Shown piece after piece: positions 35,598 to 46,373 of a stretch of DNA of 64,000 bases. The position numbers and the translations under genes are program-made. The notes beneath the pieces are model-generated. The model ran no database searches. It was not told the origin of the DNA and worked only from the letters and a program-made list of their open reading frames with translations. Positions within the stretch are counted from its first letter, which is position 1. Each line of letters starts with the position of its first letter. Origin of the DNA: Rhodococcus sp. SGAir0479 (GTDB taxonomy: Bacteria > Actinomycetota > Actinomycetes > Mycobacteriales > Mycobacteriaceae). The stretch is taken from the NCBI RefSeq assembly GCF_005484805.1, contig NZ_CP039432.1, forward strand, positions 3,720,001 through 3,784,000, read 5' to 3'.

Positions 35598-36479
35598 ATG
35601 CACATCGGAATCGTCTCCCCCATCGTCGTGCTCCACCCCGACGCCCACTCCGCGTGGGAACGCACCGGATCGATCGACGACCTCGCGTCCGTCGCCGAGA
35701 CCGCGGATCGTCTCGGGTTCCACCACCTGACCTGCAGCGAACACGTGGCCGTGCCGCTGGAGGTGGCCCGCACCCGCGGCGGGACCTACTGGGACCCGCT
35801 CGCCACGTTCGGCTACCTGGCCGCGCGCACCACCCGCATCCGCCTGGCCACCCAGGTGCTCGTGCTGGGCTACCACCACCCGCTCGAGATCGCCAAGCGC
35901 TACGGCACGCTCGACGTCGTCAGCGGGGGCCGACTGGTCCTGGGCCTGGGCGTCGGGACGCTGCGCGAGGAGTTCGACCTGCTGAACGCCCCCTTCGAGG
36001 ACCGCGGGGCCCGCGCGGACGACGCACTGGGCGCGCTGCGCGCCGCGCTCTCCCGGAGCGAGCCGGAGTACAGCGGAAACTATTACGAATTCCGAGACCT
36101 GCTCGTCGAGCCGCACGCCGTGCAGGACCGGGTGCCGCTGTGGATCGGCGGGCGCACCATGCGGTCGCTGCGCCGGGCCGTCGAACACGGGGACGGGTGG
36201 GTGCCGTTCGGGCTGCGGGGCGACGAGTTGCACGCGATGCTCGGAAAGGTCGAGATCCCCGAGGGCTTCGAGGTGGTGCTCAGCACGGGCGCACCGCTGG
36301 ACCCGCTCGGCGACCGCGACCGCGCCGCCCGCGCGCTCGACCGGCGACGCGAGGCGGGGGCGACCATCGCCAGCGTCGCGATCGCCGCGACCGGCCCCGG
36401 GCACTTCTGCGAGCAGCTCGAGGCTCTGCACCGCCTGGGAACCGAGCTCGGCATCGAGTTCGAGCCGACAGCCGGCTGA
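35598..36479 (+). CDS. LLM-class (F420- or FMN-dependent) oxidoreductase
   Basis: A 293-residue luciferase-like protein beginning MHIGIVSPIVVLHPDAH. Family features are AETADRLGFHHLTCSEH near residues 34-50, IAKRYGTLDVVSGGRLVLGLGVGTLREEF and VPLWIGGRTMRSLRRAVEHGDGW. It is divergent from the IclR gene and upstream of a SnoaL gene, likely cotranscribed with it. Members of this subgroup are often F420-dependent; a reductase acting on an unsaturated ketosteroid is possible, but the sequence does not show it. The ATG at 35598 follows GGAG. Confidence 0.82.
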   Translation: MHIGIVSPIVVLHPDAHSAWERTGSIDDLASVAETADRLGFHHLTCSEHVAVPLEVARTRGGTYWDPLATFGYLAARTTRIRLATQVLVLGYHHPLEIAKRYGTLDVVSGGRLVLGLGVGTLREEFDLLNAPFEDRGARADDALGALRAALSRSEPEYSGNYYEFRDLLVEPHAVQDRVPLWIGGRTMRSLRRAVEHGDGWVPFGLRGDELHAMLGKVEIPEGFEVVLSTGAPLDPLGDRDRAARALDRRREAGATIASVAIAATGPGHFCEQLEALHRLGTELGIEFEPTAG

Positions 36480-36548
36480 CCGGTCCGTCACGAAAGACGT
36501 TCGTACCCAGACTTTTCCATGTTTCGCACCAACACCCAAGGAGATCCG

Positions 36549-37034
36549 ATGACCGATACTGCCGCGCTCGTCCAGTCGCTCCTCGCGCGCGTCGAACTGC
36601 TCGAGGACAAGCTCGCCATCCAGGAGCTCATCACCGCGTACGGCCCTGCCGTCGATGCCGGCAACGCGGAGAAGGTCGGCGCGCTCTGGGCCGAGGACGC
36701 GGTGTACGACATCGACATCCGCAACATGAACGGTCGCGCCGAGATCATGCAGATGGTCCGCACCAGCCCCCACCAGGACTACATCAAGAACGGCTGTGGA
36801 CACCTGCTGGACCCGATCAACATCGTCGTCGACGGGGACACGGCGGTCGCGACGTGCCACTCGCAGCTGCTGCTGCGCAACGCGGACGAGGATTCGTTCC
36901 GGGTCTGGCGGGTCACCGCCAACCGCTTCGACCTGCGCAAGATCGACGGGGTGTGGCAGATCCAGCGTCGCACCTCGCGCGTGCTCGACGGCCGCCCCGA
37001 GGCCCCGGAACTGCTGGGCCGCGCCGGCAGCTGA
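36549..37034 (+). CDS. SnoaL/NTF2-fold protein, candidate steroid dehydratase or isomerase
   Basis: A 161-residue SnoaL_4-type protein: an N-terminal helix (LEDKLAIQELITAYGPAVDAG), then ALWAEDAVYDIDI, the central GCGHLLDPINIVVDGDTAV strand with the conserved His, and WRVTANRFDLRKIDGVWQIQRR. It is of single-domain length, with a Tyr and Asp in AYGPAVDAGN, positions that are catalytic in dehydratases of this fold. It follows the LLM gene by 69 bp with a strong AAGGAG site. It is more typical of bile-acid dehydratase-like proteins than the paralogues at 55458/56035. Function inferred from fold and neighbours. Confidence 0.75.
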   Translation: MTDTAALVQSLLARVELLEDKLAIQELITAYGPAVDAGNAEKVGALWAEDAVYDIDIRNMNGRAEIMQMVRTSPHQDYIKNGCGHLLDPINIVVDGDTAVATCHSQLLLRNADEDSFRVWRVTANRFDLRKIDGVWQIQRRTSRVLDGRPEAPELLGRAGS

Positions 37035-37045
37035 TCCCCTCCATC

Positions 37046-37088
37046 ACGACGAACGGCCCGCCCCCGCTCGGGGCAGGCCGTTCGTCGT
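37046..37088. terminator. Bidirectional terminator between SnoaL and ligase genes
   Basis: ACGACGAACGGCC and its complement form a 13-bp stem with a 17-nt GC-rich loop between the convergent stops at 37034 and 37098. The stem start resembles the terminator at 34342. Confidence 0.75.
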
Positions 37089-37097
37089 CGGCGGCGA

Positions 37098-38714
37098 TCA
37101 GTCGGCGGCTTCGAGAGTCGCCTTGGCCCAACGGTAATCGGCCTTGCCGGCGGGCGAGCGGCGGATCTCGGGCACGACCACCACGGTGCGGGGCACCTTG
37201 TACCCGGCGATCCGGGTCCGGCAGTGGGCGATCAGCTCGTCGTGGTCGAGCGACGACGCGCCGCCCCGCGGTTGGACGACCGCCGACACCCGCTGCCCGT
37301 AGGTGGGATCGGGGATCCCGGCGACCAGCGCGTCCTCGATGTCGGGATGACTCTTGATGGCCTCCTCCACCTCCTCCGCGTAGACCTTCTCGCCGCCGGT
37401 GTTGATGCACGACGAGCCGCGGCCCAGCACCACGATGGAGCCGTCCGGCTCGACTCGCGCGAGGTCACCGAGGACCGACAGCCGCACGCCGTCCACCACC
37501 GGGAACGTCGCCGCGGTCTTCACGGGGTCGTTGTAGTACCCGAGCGGGACGTGGCCGGACCGGGCGAGGTACCCGACGGTGTCCGAACCCGGCTGCACGG
37601 TCGAGAAGTCGCTGTCGACGACCCGGGTGCGGGGCGACGGGGGCATTCGCAGCTGCCCGTTCTCGTCCTTCTTCAGTTCACCGTCGTTGCCGGACTCCGA
37701 CGAGCCGAAGGCGTCGCGCAGGTAGACGTTGGGCAGCAGCTTCTGCAGCTGCTCCCGGACACTGGCCGACCACAGGGCGCCACCGGAACCGATGAGGAAG
37801 ATCGAGCTGAGGTCGAATCGGTCGCCGTGCGTCTCGATCGCGTCGGCGAGCGGGCGCGCGATCGCGTCGCCCACCACCATGATCGAGTTGACCTTGTGCT
37901 TCTCGACGAGCGCGAGCGCCTCGACGGGGTCGTACTTACGCATGAGGACCTGCGGCGACCCCATGAACATGCACGTGAACAGCGAGTACGACGCCGCACC
38001 GTGCATGAGGGGTGCCGTGACGAGGTAGGTGATCTCGAGCTGGCTGGCGGCCGCCGCCGCGCCGAGTGCCTCGGGCGAGAGGATCGGGTCGCCGCCCATG
38101 ATGGCGCCACCGGCGAGGGCGGCGTGGTAGAAGTCCTCGTGCCGCCACATCACGCCCTTGGGCATGCCGGTGGTGCCACCGGTGTAGATGATGTACAGGT
38201 CGTCGTCGCTGCGCTCGGGGAAGTCCCGTTCGGGCGACTGCGCGGCGGTGGCCTCGTGGAAGTCCGCGACCGACACCTCCGCGGCCGCAGCCGCGTCCGA
38301 CAGCCCCGGGCCGGCGGGCTCGCCGATCAGCACGATGTGTTGTACGCCCGGGCACTTGGGCAGGACGTCGGCGATGACGTCCGAGAACTCGCCGTCGGCG
38401 ATGACCGCCTTCAGGTCGGCGTCGTTGTAGAGATAGGTGAGCTCGGCGTCGACGTAGCGGAAGTTGACGTTGACCGGGACCGCCCGCACCTTGAGGCAGC
38501 CCAGCAACGATTCGACGAACTCGATGCTGTTGCGCGCGTGCAGCCCGACGTGGTCGCCCGGCTGCACGCCCTGTGCCGCGAGGTGGTGCGCGATGCGGTT
38601 GGCGCCGGCGTCGAACTCGGCGAACGTCCGGGACTGGTCGCCGCACACGAGCGCGAGCTTGTCCGGGATCGCGTCGATGACGGCTTCGGTCAGATCAGCG
38701 AGATTGAGAGACAT
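37098..38714 (-). CDS. FadD19-like steroid acyl-CoA ligase
   Basis: A 538-residue AMP-forming ligase. IIYTGGTTGMPKGVMWRHEDF (near residues 177-197) and SSCINTGGEKVYAEEVEEAI are hallmarks of the FadD19 group, which activates steroid acids with long side chains. GDLARVEPDGSI replaces the usual TGD motif region, and the adenylation Lys is in SPAGKADYRWAK. It is divergent from the Hsd4A-like gene, with KstR-like sites between them. It is the third distinct ligase in the window and a CasG candidate. The ATG at 38714 is close to GGGCCAGGA. Confidence 0.85.
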   Translation of the reverse strand: MSLNLADLTEAVIDAIPDKLALVCGDQSRTFAEFDAGANRIAHHLAAQGVQPGDHVGLHARNSIEFVESLLGCLKVRAVPVNVNFRYVDAELTYLYNDADLKAVIADGEFSDVIADVLPKCPGVQHIVLIGEPAGPGLSDAAAAAEVSVADFHEATAAQSPERDFPERSDDDLYIIYTGGTTGMPKGVMWRHEDFYHAALAGGAIMGGDPILSPEALGAAAAASQLEITYLVTAPLMHGAASYSLFTCMFMGSPQVLMRKYDPVEALALVEKHKVNSIMVVGDAIARPLADAIETHGDRFDLSSIFLIGSGGALWSASVREQLQKLLPNVYLRDAFGSSESGNDGELKKDENGQLRMPPSPRTRVVDSDFSTVQPGSDTVGYLARSGHVPLGYYNDPVKTAATFPVVDGVRLSVLGDLARVEPDGSIVVLGRGSSCINTGGEKVYAEEVEEAIKSHPDIEDALVAGIPDPTYGQRVSAVVQPRGGASSLDHDELIAHCRTRIAGYKVPRTVVVVPEIRRSPAGKADYRWAKATLEAAD

Positions 38715-38802
38715 TCCTGGCCCTTCGGTGAATCGCACAGCGAGCAGAGTGCGTTCTACCACAAACCACGCCCCCGTGTGCCTGACATCACAATCACCGG
38801 AG

Positions 38803-38816
38803 TAGAACATATTTCG
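38803..38816. promoter_or_regulatory. KstR-like site upstream of the FadD19-like gene
   Basis: TAGAACATATTTCG keeps the left half (TAGAAC) of the KstR site TnnAACnnGTTnnA but deviates at two right-half positions. It lies 89 bp before the ligase ATG. Confidence 0.35.
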
Positions 38817-38943
38817 ATTACGGGATCAATAGCGAAGCGAAGAATCTCGCCCGTTCGGGCGGACGCGCGGCGAGAATGCGGCATCATCTGCGGTGTGCCC
38901 GGCCCACTCGGATCGGACAGGGTCGAGCAGGACCCTTGTGCCG

Positions 38944-38965
38944 AAACTAGAATGAATACTAGTTT
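38944..38965. promoter_or_regulatory. Inverted repeat AAACTAG/CTAGTTT before hsd4A-like gene
   Basis: A perfect 7-bp inverted repeat with an 8-nt centre. Its core TAGAATGAATACTA (38948-38961) has the spacing of a KstR site. It lies 34-55 bp before the ATG at 38999, so a bound repressor would block the promoter. Confidence 0.45.
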
Positions 38966-38998
38966 GGGTGCATTGCACGGAAGGTAAAGGAGCCTGAC

Positions 38999-39937
38999 AT
39001 GGTGGATTCTCTGAGCTTGGCCGGTAAGACGGCCATCGTCACCGGCGCGGGAGCGGGCCTCGGGCGCGCCGAGGCGCTCGGCCTCGCGGCCGCCGGCGCG
39101 GCCGTCGTCGTCAACGACATGGGCGCGGCGGCGCACGACGTCGTCGACGAGATCAAGGCCGCCGGCGGACAGGCCCTGGCCGTCACCGGCGACGTCTCGG
39201 ACTGGTCGCTCGGCGAGCGGATGATCCAGGAGGCCGTCTCCAACTTCGGCTCGATGGACATCCTGGTCAACAACGCGGGCATCCTGCGCGACAAGATGAT
39301 CTTCAACCTGACCGAGTCGGACTGGGACGACGTCATCCGCGTGCACCTCAAGGGTCACGCCGCCACCTCGCACGCCGCCGCCGTCCACTGGCGCCAGGCG
39401 AGCAAGGACGCCGGCGGACCGATCTACGGTCGCGTCGTCAACACGTCCTCCGAGGCGTTCCTCTTCGGTTCGGCCGGCCAGCCGAACTACTCGGCCGCCA
39501 AGGCCGGCATCACCGCGCTGACCCTGTCGACCGCTGCGGGCCTGTCCCGCTACGGCGTGCGCGCCAACGCGATCTGCCCCCGCGCCCGGACGGCGATGAC
39601 CGCCGAGGCCTTCGGTGACGACAACACCGCCACCACCGGCCTCGATCCGCTCGCGCCCGAGCGCGTCGCCACCCTGGTGAGCTACCTGGCCTCGCCGGCC
39701 TCCGACGAGATCAACGGTCAGGTGTTCGTCGTCTACGGCAAGATGGTCGCGCTCATGGCGGCGCCGAAGGTGGAGAACCGTTTCGACGCAGCAGGTTCCG
39801 AGTTCTCCGTCGAGGAGCTCGCCGGTCAGCTGACGCCGTACTTCTCGGGCCGCGGCCCGTACGAGACCTACGCCGCGTACAGCGTCGCGGGCCTCGAGAA
39901 GATCGCGCTGGCCACCGAGACCCCCGCCGAAGTCTGA
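38999..39937 (+). CDS. hsd4A: Hsd4A-like steroid side-chain hydroxyacyl-CoA dehydrogenase
   Basis: A 312-residue SDR very similar to M. tuberculosis Hsd4A: TGAGAGLGRAEALGLA near residues 16-31, VVVNDMGAAAHDVVDEI, NNAGILRDKMIFN, VNTSSEAFLFG, YSAAKAGITALTLS, ANAICPRARTAMT, and a longer C-terminal tail (about 240-312) than ordinary SDRs. Hsd4A oxidises the 22-hydroxy steroid C24-CoA formed by the hydratase, so it is the missing third step between the MaoC hydratase and the thiolase here. AAAGGAG precedes the ATG. The second SDR follows after 19 bp. Confidence 0.88.
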   Translation: MVDSLSLAGKTAIVTGAGAGLGRAEALGLAAAGAAVVVNDMGAAAHDVVDEIKAAGGQALAVTGDVSDWSLGERMIQEAVSNFGSMDILVNNAGILRDKMIFNLTESDWDDVIRVHLKGHAATSHAAAVHWRQASKDAGGPIYGRVVNTSSEAFLFGSAGQPNYSAAKAGITALTLSTAAGLSRYGVRANAICPRARTAMTAEAFGDDNTATTGLDPLAPERVATLVSYLASPASDEINGQVFVVYGKMVALMAAPKVENRFDAAGSEFSVEELAGQLTPYFSGRGPYETYAAYSVAGLEKIALATETPAEV

Positions 39938-39956
39938 TCGGGAACGGGGACAGCGG

Positions 39957-40709
39957 ATGAGGTTGGAAGGCAAGGTTGCGATCGTCACCGGTGGTGCGGG
40001 CGGCATCGGCCGCGCGATCACCCGGGTGTTCACGCGAGAAGGCGCGAAGGTGCTGTTCGTCGACATCAGCGACGAGAACGGGCACGCCCTCGAGCGTGAG
40101 ATCGCCGACGCCGGCGGCACCGCGAAGTTCCTGAACGCGGACATCTCGAAGCAGGAAGCGGCGGAGGCCATCCGGGACGCGGCGGTCGCCGCGTTCGGCC
40201 GAATCGACGTGCTGGTGAACAACGCGCACGCCTCCCGGCAGGCGCCGCTGCTCGAGCACACGCAGGAGATGTTCGACATCTCGTTCGGCACGGGCTTCTA
40301 CCCCACGGTGCACCTGATGCAGGCCTGCTACCCGCAGCTGAAGGAGTCGCAGGGGTCGATCGTCAACTTCGCCTCCAGCTCGGGCCTCGAGGGCATGCCG
40401 ACGCAGGCCTCGTACGCGGCGGCCAAGGAGGCCATTCGCGGGGTGAGCCGGGTGGCCGCGAACGAGTGGGCGGCCGACGGCATCCGGGTCAACGTCCTGT
40501 GCCCGTTCGCCGCCACCGAGGGCGTCGTGGCGTGGCAGAAGGCGTTCCCCGAGCGCGCGGCCGCGTCGATCGCCAAGGTCCCGCTGCAGCGGATCGGTGA
40601 CCCGGAGACGGACATCGCCCCGGTGGCCCTGTTCCTGGCGAGCGACGATTCGAAGTACATGACGGGCCAGACCCTCATGGCGGACGGCGGCAGCCTCAAG
40701 CTGCGCTGA
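39957..40709 (+). CDS. Short-chain dehydrogenase, candidate hydroxysteroid dehydrogenase
   Basis: A 250-residue classical SDR: TGGAGGIGRA near residues 11-20, NNAHASRQ in place of NNAG, the Ser in NFASSSGLEG, YAAAKEAIRGV, and a C-terminal GQTLMADGG. It is cotranscribed with the Hsd4A-like gene. It resembles the SDR at 13196-13984 in the NNAx and LASDDSxYxTG segments. Likely roles are oxidation of a ring hydroxyl (3, 7 or 12) of a bile acid. Position and stereochemistry are not determinable. Confidence 0.85.
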   Translation: MRLEGKVAIVTGGAGGIGRAITRVFTREGAKVLFVDISDENGHALEREIADAGGTAKFLNADISKQEAAEAIRDAAVAAFGRIDVLVNNAHASRQAPLLEHTQEMFDISFGTGFYPTVHLMQACYPQLKESQGSIVNFASSSGLEGMPTQASYAAAKEAIRGVSRVAANEWAADGIRVNVLCPFAATEGVVAWQKAFPERAAASIAKVPLQRIGDPETDIAPVALFLASDDSKYMTGQTLMADGGSLKLR

Positions 40710-40767
40710 CCCCGGTCGATCGAAACCCTGTCCGAGCTGTACCAATTTTCCGGTACTGCCTCGTAGC

Positions 40768-42503
<1,736 letters not shown>

Positions 42504-42522
42504 CCGGGCGGCGTTTCCAGCC

Positions 42523-42559
42523 GTGTTCCCGCCGTCGTCGCCTCCGGCGGCGGGAACAC
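42523..42559 (+). terminator. Terminator of choE
   Basis: GTGTTCCCGCCG pairs with CGGCGGGAACAC (12-bp stem, 13-nt loop), 20 bp after the choE stop. Confidence 0.75.
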
Positions 42560-42721
42560 GCGGGGCGCGGACAGCGCGGTTCTGCGATAGCCTTTTTCCG
42601 TGCTCGACCGCGGGTCGCAGCGACCTCCGGGCGGATGCCGTCCACTCCTCACCTCCCCACCGGCGACAAGCGGCGCGAGCCGACCGCGAGTGCTTCGACG
42701 GTGAAGGGAGAGGACGTCGCG

Positions 42722-43507
42722 ATGTCCGAACGCTCGAGTTACGTGGAGGGCACCCCCAACTGGGTGGAACTGCAAACACCGAACCAACCCGCGGCCAAGG
42801 ATTTCTACTCGTCCCTCTTCGGTTGGTCGTACGAGGACCGACCGATGCTCGAGGATGCGATCTACTCCCTGGCCACGCTGCGCGGCGCGCGGGTCGCGGG
42901 CATCGCCCCGCAGCCCGTCGGTACGTCACCCGCCGACACCCCCGCACTGTGGAACACCTTCCTGGCCGTCGACGACGTGGACGCGTCCGCCGCCGCGGTG
43001 GAACCGGCGGGCGGCGATCTGGTGCTGCCCGCGTTCGACGTCGGGGACACGGGCCGGATGGCCCTGATCACCGACCCCACCGGCGCCGAGGTGGGTCTGT
43101 GGCAGGCCCGCACGCACATCGGCGCGACGCTCGTGAACGAGACCGGCACGCTGGCCTGGAACGAGCTGGTCACCGACGACCCCGAGCGGGCGCTGGACTT
43201 CTACCGGTCGGTGGTCGGTCTCGGGTCGACCACCATGCCCATCCCGGACAGCGACGACTACACCGTGCTGCAGGTGGGCGGCGACGGCGTGGGCGGGTGC
43301 GTCCGTCCGCCGCGGCCCGAGGTCCCCAACCACTGGCACGTCTACTTCGCGGTCGAGGACACCGACGCCACCGTCGCGCGGGCCGTCGACCGCGGTGGGG
43401 CGTTGATGGCCGATCCCTTCGAACTGCGCACGGTCGGGCGCATGGCCGTGCTGTCGGATCCGCAGGACGCAGTGTTCAGCGTCATCGCGCCCGAGCCGGA
43501 ACCCTGA
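42722..43507 (+). CDS. Two-module VOC family protein
   Basis: A 261-residue protein with two vicinal-oxygen-chelate modules, about 5-125 and 130-260. Module one has [23 protein letters not shown] and module two [21 protein letters not shown]. These resemble the Streptomyces/mycobacterial hydroxylase-type glyoxalase-fold proteins of unknown substrate. The ATG at 42722 follows GGAGAGG; an in-frame ATG 29 codons upstream lacks such a site. Transcribed after choE but separated by a terminator. Function unknown. Confidence 0.8.
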   Translation: MSERSSYVEGTPNWVELQTPNQPAAKDFYSSLFGWSYEDRPMLEDAIYSLATLRGARVAGIAPQPVGTSPADTPALWNTFLAVDDVDASAAAVEPAGGDLVLPAFDVGDTGRMALITDPTGAEVGLWQARTHIGATLVNETGTLAWNELVTDDPERALDFYRSVVGLGSTTMPIPDSDDYTVLQVGGDGVGGCVRPPRPEVPNHWHVYFAVEDTDATVARAVDRGGALMADPFELRTVGRMAVLSDPQDAVFSVIAPEPEP

Positions 43508-43520
43508 GCGGGCCGCCCGC

Positions 43521-44429
43521 TCAGGAGACGTCGAACAGGGCCGCGGCGTTGTCGTACACCACAGCGCGCACCCAGTCGTCGCCCAGGTCGAATCGTTCCA
43601 GGGCCTCGAGCGCGTCGAGGTACGAGTACGGGATGTTCGGGAAATCGCTGCCGAACAGGATGCGGTCTTCCAGATCCCGCAGTCGCGGCACCGCAGCACG
43701 CGGGAACGGTGTCGCCGACTCGGTGAAGTCGGTGAACGCCATCGTGGTGTCCAGCCGGACCCGCGGGTACCGGTCGGCCAGGTCGAGGAACTCCACGTAC
43801 TCGGGCAGCCCCATGTGCGCGATGATCAACGGCAGCCGTGGGTGCCGCGCCAGCAGCGCCGCGATGCGGTCCGGGCCGGTGAACCGGCCGGGCGCGGGGC
43901 CGGAGCCGCAGTGGATCACGGTGGGGACGCCATTGTCGGCGAGTAGGCCCCACACGGGGTCCAGGAGCAGATCGTTCGGGTCGTAGTCGCCGACCTGGAT
44001 GTGGGACTTGAACACCCGGGCACCGGCGGCGACGGCCTCGGCCACATAGCCGGGCGCGGACTCCTCCGGATAGAACGTGGCCGTGTGCAGGCAGTCCGGG
44101 GTGCGCGCGGCGAAGTCGGCGGCCCATTGATTGAGCCAGGCCGCCATGTCCGGCTTGTGCGGGTAGAGCATCGAGGTGAAACGGCCGACCCCGAACGCGC
44201 GCAACTGCTCGACGCGGGTCTGCTCCTCGCTGCGGTACCGGATGGGCCAGTGCCGTCCCGTCAGCGGTCCGGCCGAGTCGAAGTACGCCCACACCTTGTC
44301 CATCACGTTCTTGGGCATGAAGTGGGTGTGCACGTCGATGAGGGTGGGCAGGCCCAGCCGCTCGCGGAACGCGACCACGCCGGCCACCTCGGACTCGCGA
44401 TCGGGTTCCGTCTCCAACGGCTCACACAC
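43521..44429 (-). CDS. Amidohydrolase-family metal-dependent hydrolase
   Basis: A 302-residue TIM-barrel amidohydrolase (Amidohydro_2/ACMSD-like). LIDVHTHFMPKNV near residues 28-40 gives the first metal-binding His pair, VIHCGSG and IIAHMG the later ones, and ILFGSDFPNIPYSY the Asp. Family members hydrolyse or decarboxylate cyclic or keto substrates, often in aromatic or steroid degradation. The GTG at 44429 is chosen because AAGGAGGGG lies upstream; longer frames are Arg-rich and implausible. It is divergent from the OYE gene at 44599, with a putative IclR site between them. Confidence 0.82.
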   Translation of the reverse strand: MCEPLETEPDRESEVAGVVAFRERLGLPTLIDVHTHFMPKNVMDKVWAYFDSAGPLTGRHWPIRYRSEEQTRVEQLRAFGVGRFTSMLYPHKPDMAAWLNQWAADFAARTPDCLHTATFYPEESAPGYVAEAVAAGARVFKSHIQVGDYDPNDLLLDPVWGLLADNGVPTVIHCGSGPAPGRFTGPDRIAALLARHPRLPLIIAHMGLPEYVEFLDLADRYPRVRLDTTMAFTDFTESATPFPRAAVPRLRDLEDRILFGSDFPNIPYSYLDALEALERFDLGDDWVRAVVYDNAAALFDVS

Positions 44430-44498
44430 GGCAGCACCCCTCCTTCTCGCCCGCCCCGGGCGGCCCCGAGCGCACCCGTCGACCCTAGCCAAGACGGT

Positions 44499-44513
44499 GT
44501 GCGCTCAGTGAGA
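44499..44513. promoter_or_regulatory. Weak IclR-type site in the amidohydrolase/OYE gap
   Basis: GTGCGCTCAGTGAGA matches about 10 of 15 motif positions; its right half AGTGAGA equals that of the site at 54731. It is 86 bp before the OYE start. Confidence 0.35.
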
Positions 44514-44550
44514 CCCCGGTTTGACGCGTCCGGAAGCACCCTGAAAAGCT

Positions 44551-44568
44551 ACCTAGCACTTGCTTGGT
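44551..44568. promoter_or_regulatory. Near-perfect 18-bp palindrome before the OYE gene (KstR2-like)
   Basis: ACCTAGCACTTGCTTGGT is a palindrome with one mismatch (ACCAAGCA expected on the left). It matches 8 of 10 fixed positions of the KstR2 site AnCAAGnnCTTGnT. It lies 31 bp before the ATG at 44599. A similar element precedes the second OYE operon. Confidence 0.45.
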
Positions 44569-44598
44569 TTCCGACGATCCCGAAAAGGCACAGACGAC

Positions 44599-45738
44599 AT
44601 GACCACCTCATCTCCCCTGTTCCAGCCGTTGCAGGTGCGTTCGCTCGAACTCGCGAATCGCATCGTCATGTCGCCGATGACGCGCTCCTACTCGGCCGAC
44701 GGCATTCCGGGCGACGACGTCGCGGGCTACTACCGGCGGCGCGCCGAGGGCGGCACGGGGCTGATCGTCACCGAGGGCGTCGCGATCGACCACCCCACCG
44801 CGGTCGACAACTCGCGGGTGCCCCGCCTGTTCGGCGAGGAGGCGCTCGCCGGCTGGCGCAAGGTCGTCGACGGCGTGCACGAGGCCGGCGGCAAGATCAT
44901 TCCGCAGCTGTGGCACGTCGGGCCGTTGTGGGGCGCGATGAGCAAGGTCGATCCGGAGCTCAAGCCGATGCGGCCGTCCGGCGAGTGGGGCCCGCTGGGC
45001 ACCACGTCGTACCCGGACTCGTACACCTCGTGGGTCCAGGAGCCCACCGAAGCGATGACCGAGCAGGACATCCAGGACGTCATCGCGGCGTTCGCCCGTG
45101 CGGCCCGCAACGCGATCGACGTCGGGTTCGACGGCATCGCCCTCCACGGCGGCCACGGGTACCTGCTGGATTCGTTCCTGTGGGCGGGCACCAACAAGCG
45201 TGACGACGAGTGGGGCGGCGACCTCGAGCGGCGCACCCGCTTCCCCGTCGCCGTCGTGCAGGCGATCCGCGCCGAGATCGGCGAGGACTACCCGATCTTC
45301 TACCGCTTCTCGCAGCACAAGCAGCAGAACTACACGGCACGGATCGCGGAGACCCCGGACGAGCTGAAGGTGATCCTGGGCGCGCTCGCGAACGCCGGTG
45401 TGGACGTCTTCGACGCCAGCATCCGCCGCTTCGACATCCCGGCATTCGAGGGCAGCGAGCTGTCGCTGGCCGGCTGGGCGAAGCAGGTCACGGGCGCGAT
45501 CACCATGGCGGTCGGCAGCGTCGGCATCGGGAAGTCGCTGCGCGACAGCCGCCTCGACGGCTCGGCGCCCGTCGTCGACAACATCCCCGAGCTCGAGAAG
45601 CGCATCGGCGGCGGCGAGTTCGACCTCATCGCGATCGGCCGTCTGCACCTGGCCGACCCCGCGCTGGCGTCGCGGCTGCGTGCCGGCGAGCCGCTGCCCG
45701 AGTTCGTCCGCGCCGTGCACGAGGGCTCGCTGACGTAG
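44599..45738 (+). CDS. Old Yellow Enzyme family flavin oxidoreductase, copy 1
   Basis: A 379-residue FMN-dependent ene-reductase of the OYE/NADH:flavin oxidoreductase family. Visible features are NRIVMSPMTRSYSADG, PQLWHVGPLWG, GIALHGGHGYLLDSFLW (substrate- and FMN-binding region) and GEFDLIAIGRLHLADP. It has only the TIM-barrel domain, unlike BaiCD/BaiH, which carry extra FeS/FAD domains. OYE proteins reduce conjugated enones, so a delta-4 or delta-4,6 ketosteroid is a plausible substrate. It is closely related to the copy at 56556. The ATG at 44599 is preferred for its fit to the family N-terminus. Confidence 0.88.
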   Translation: MTTSSPLFQPLQVRSLELANRIVMSPMTRSYSADGIPGDDVAGYYRRRAEGGTGLIVTEGVAIDHPTAVDNSRVPRLFGEEALAGWRKVVDGVHEAGGKIIPQLWHVGPLWGAMSKVDPELKPMRPSGEWGPLGTTSYPDSYTSWVQEPTEAMTEQDIQDVIAAFARAARNAIDVGFDGIALHGGHGYLLDSFLWAGTNKRDDEWGGDLERRTRFPVAVVQAIRAEIGEDYPIFYRFSQHKQQNYTARIAETPDELKVILGALANAGVDVFDASIRRFDIPAFEGSELSLAGWAKQVTGAITMAVGSVGIGKSLRDSRLDGSAPVVDNIPELEKRIGGGEFDLIAIGRLHLADPALASRLRAGEPLPEFVRAVHEGSLT

Positions 45739-45753
45739 GAGCCTGCGGCGCCC

Positions 45754-46293
45754 CTAGAAGAGCGTGAGCTCCGGCTCCGGGTCGCGCAGGGGCGCCGCGA
45801 CCGGACGGGCCGCGGGGGCGGGAGCGGGCGTGAGTCCGCGCCACGGCCGCGACTTCTCCGGGGTGTTGGCGACGGCCCGCGCGGCCTCACCGGCCAGCTT
45901 GTCCGCGAGCTCGTTGTAGTGGTTGCCCACGTGCCCGCGCACCCAGCGGAAACGCACCGGGCCGGTCCGTTCGGTGATCGCCCGGTCGATGTCCTGCACC
46001 AGCTCGAGGTTCTTCACCGGGGCGCCGGACGCGGTCTTCCAGCCCTTACGCTTCCACCCGGGCAGCCACTCCGACGCGCACTTGATGGCGTACTGCGAGT
46101 CGGACTCGATGAGCAGCGGATCGGGCCCCGGATGCGCGACGATCGCCTCGACCAGCGCCCACAGCTCCGCGATCTGGTTGGTGCCCGAGACGGCGCCGCC
46201 CGATCGGCTCGGACCCTCGTGATCGACCCATGCCCAGCCGATGGCGCCACCGGGGTTCTTCAGGCACGAACCGTCGGTACTCACGATGATCAT
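45754..46293 (-). CDS. rnhA: Ribonuclease HI
   Basis: A 179-residue RNase H. The catalytic acidic residues are in STDGSCLKNPGG (Asp), AELWALVEAI (Glu) and ESDSQYAIK (Asp); the last motif RWVRGHVGNHYNELADKLA carries the His and final Asp. It removes RNA from RNA-DNA hybrids. The C-terminal 35 residues are a Pro/Ala-rich tail. The ATG at 46293 is used; a TTG 4 codons earlier is also possible. Convergent with the OYE gene (15-bp gap). Housekeeping. Confidence 0.92.
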   Translation of the reverse strand: MIIVSTDGSCLKNPGGAIGWAWVDHEGPSRSGGAVSGTNQIAELWALVEAIVAHPGPDPLLIESDSQYAIKCASEWLPGWKRKGWKTASGAPVKNLELVQDIDRAITERTGPVRFRWVRGHVGNHYNELADKLAGEAARAVANTPEKSRPWRGLTPAPAPAARPVAAPLRDPEPELTLF

Positions 46294-46373
46294 GGGTTCG
46301 GACAATACGTGCCGCCCGCCGCCCGCCGCCCGCGGCGGTGAGGTCCCCACGGCGGAGCGATAGGCTGCCCGGG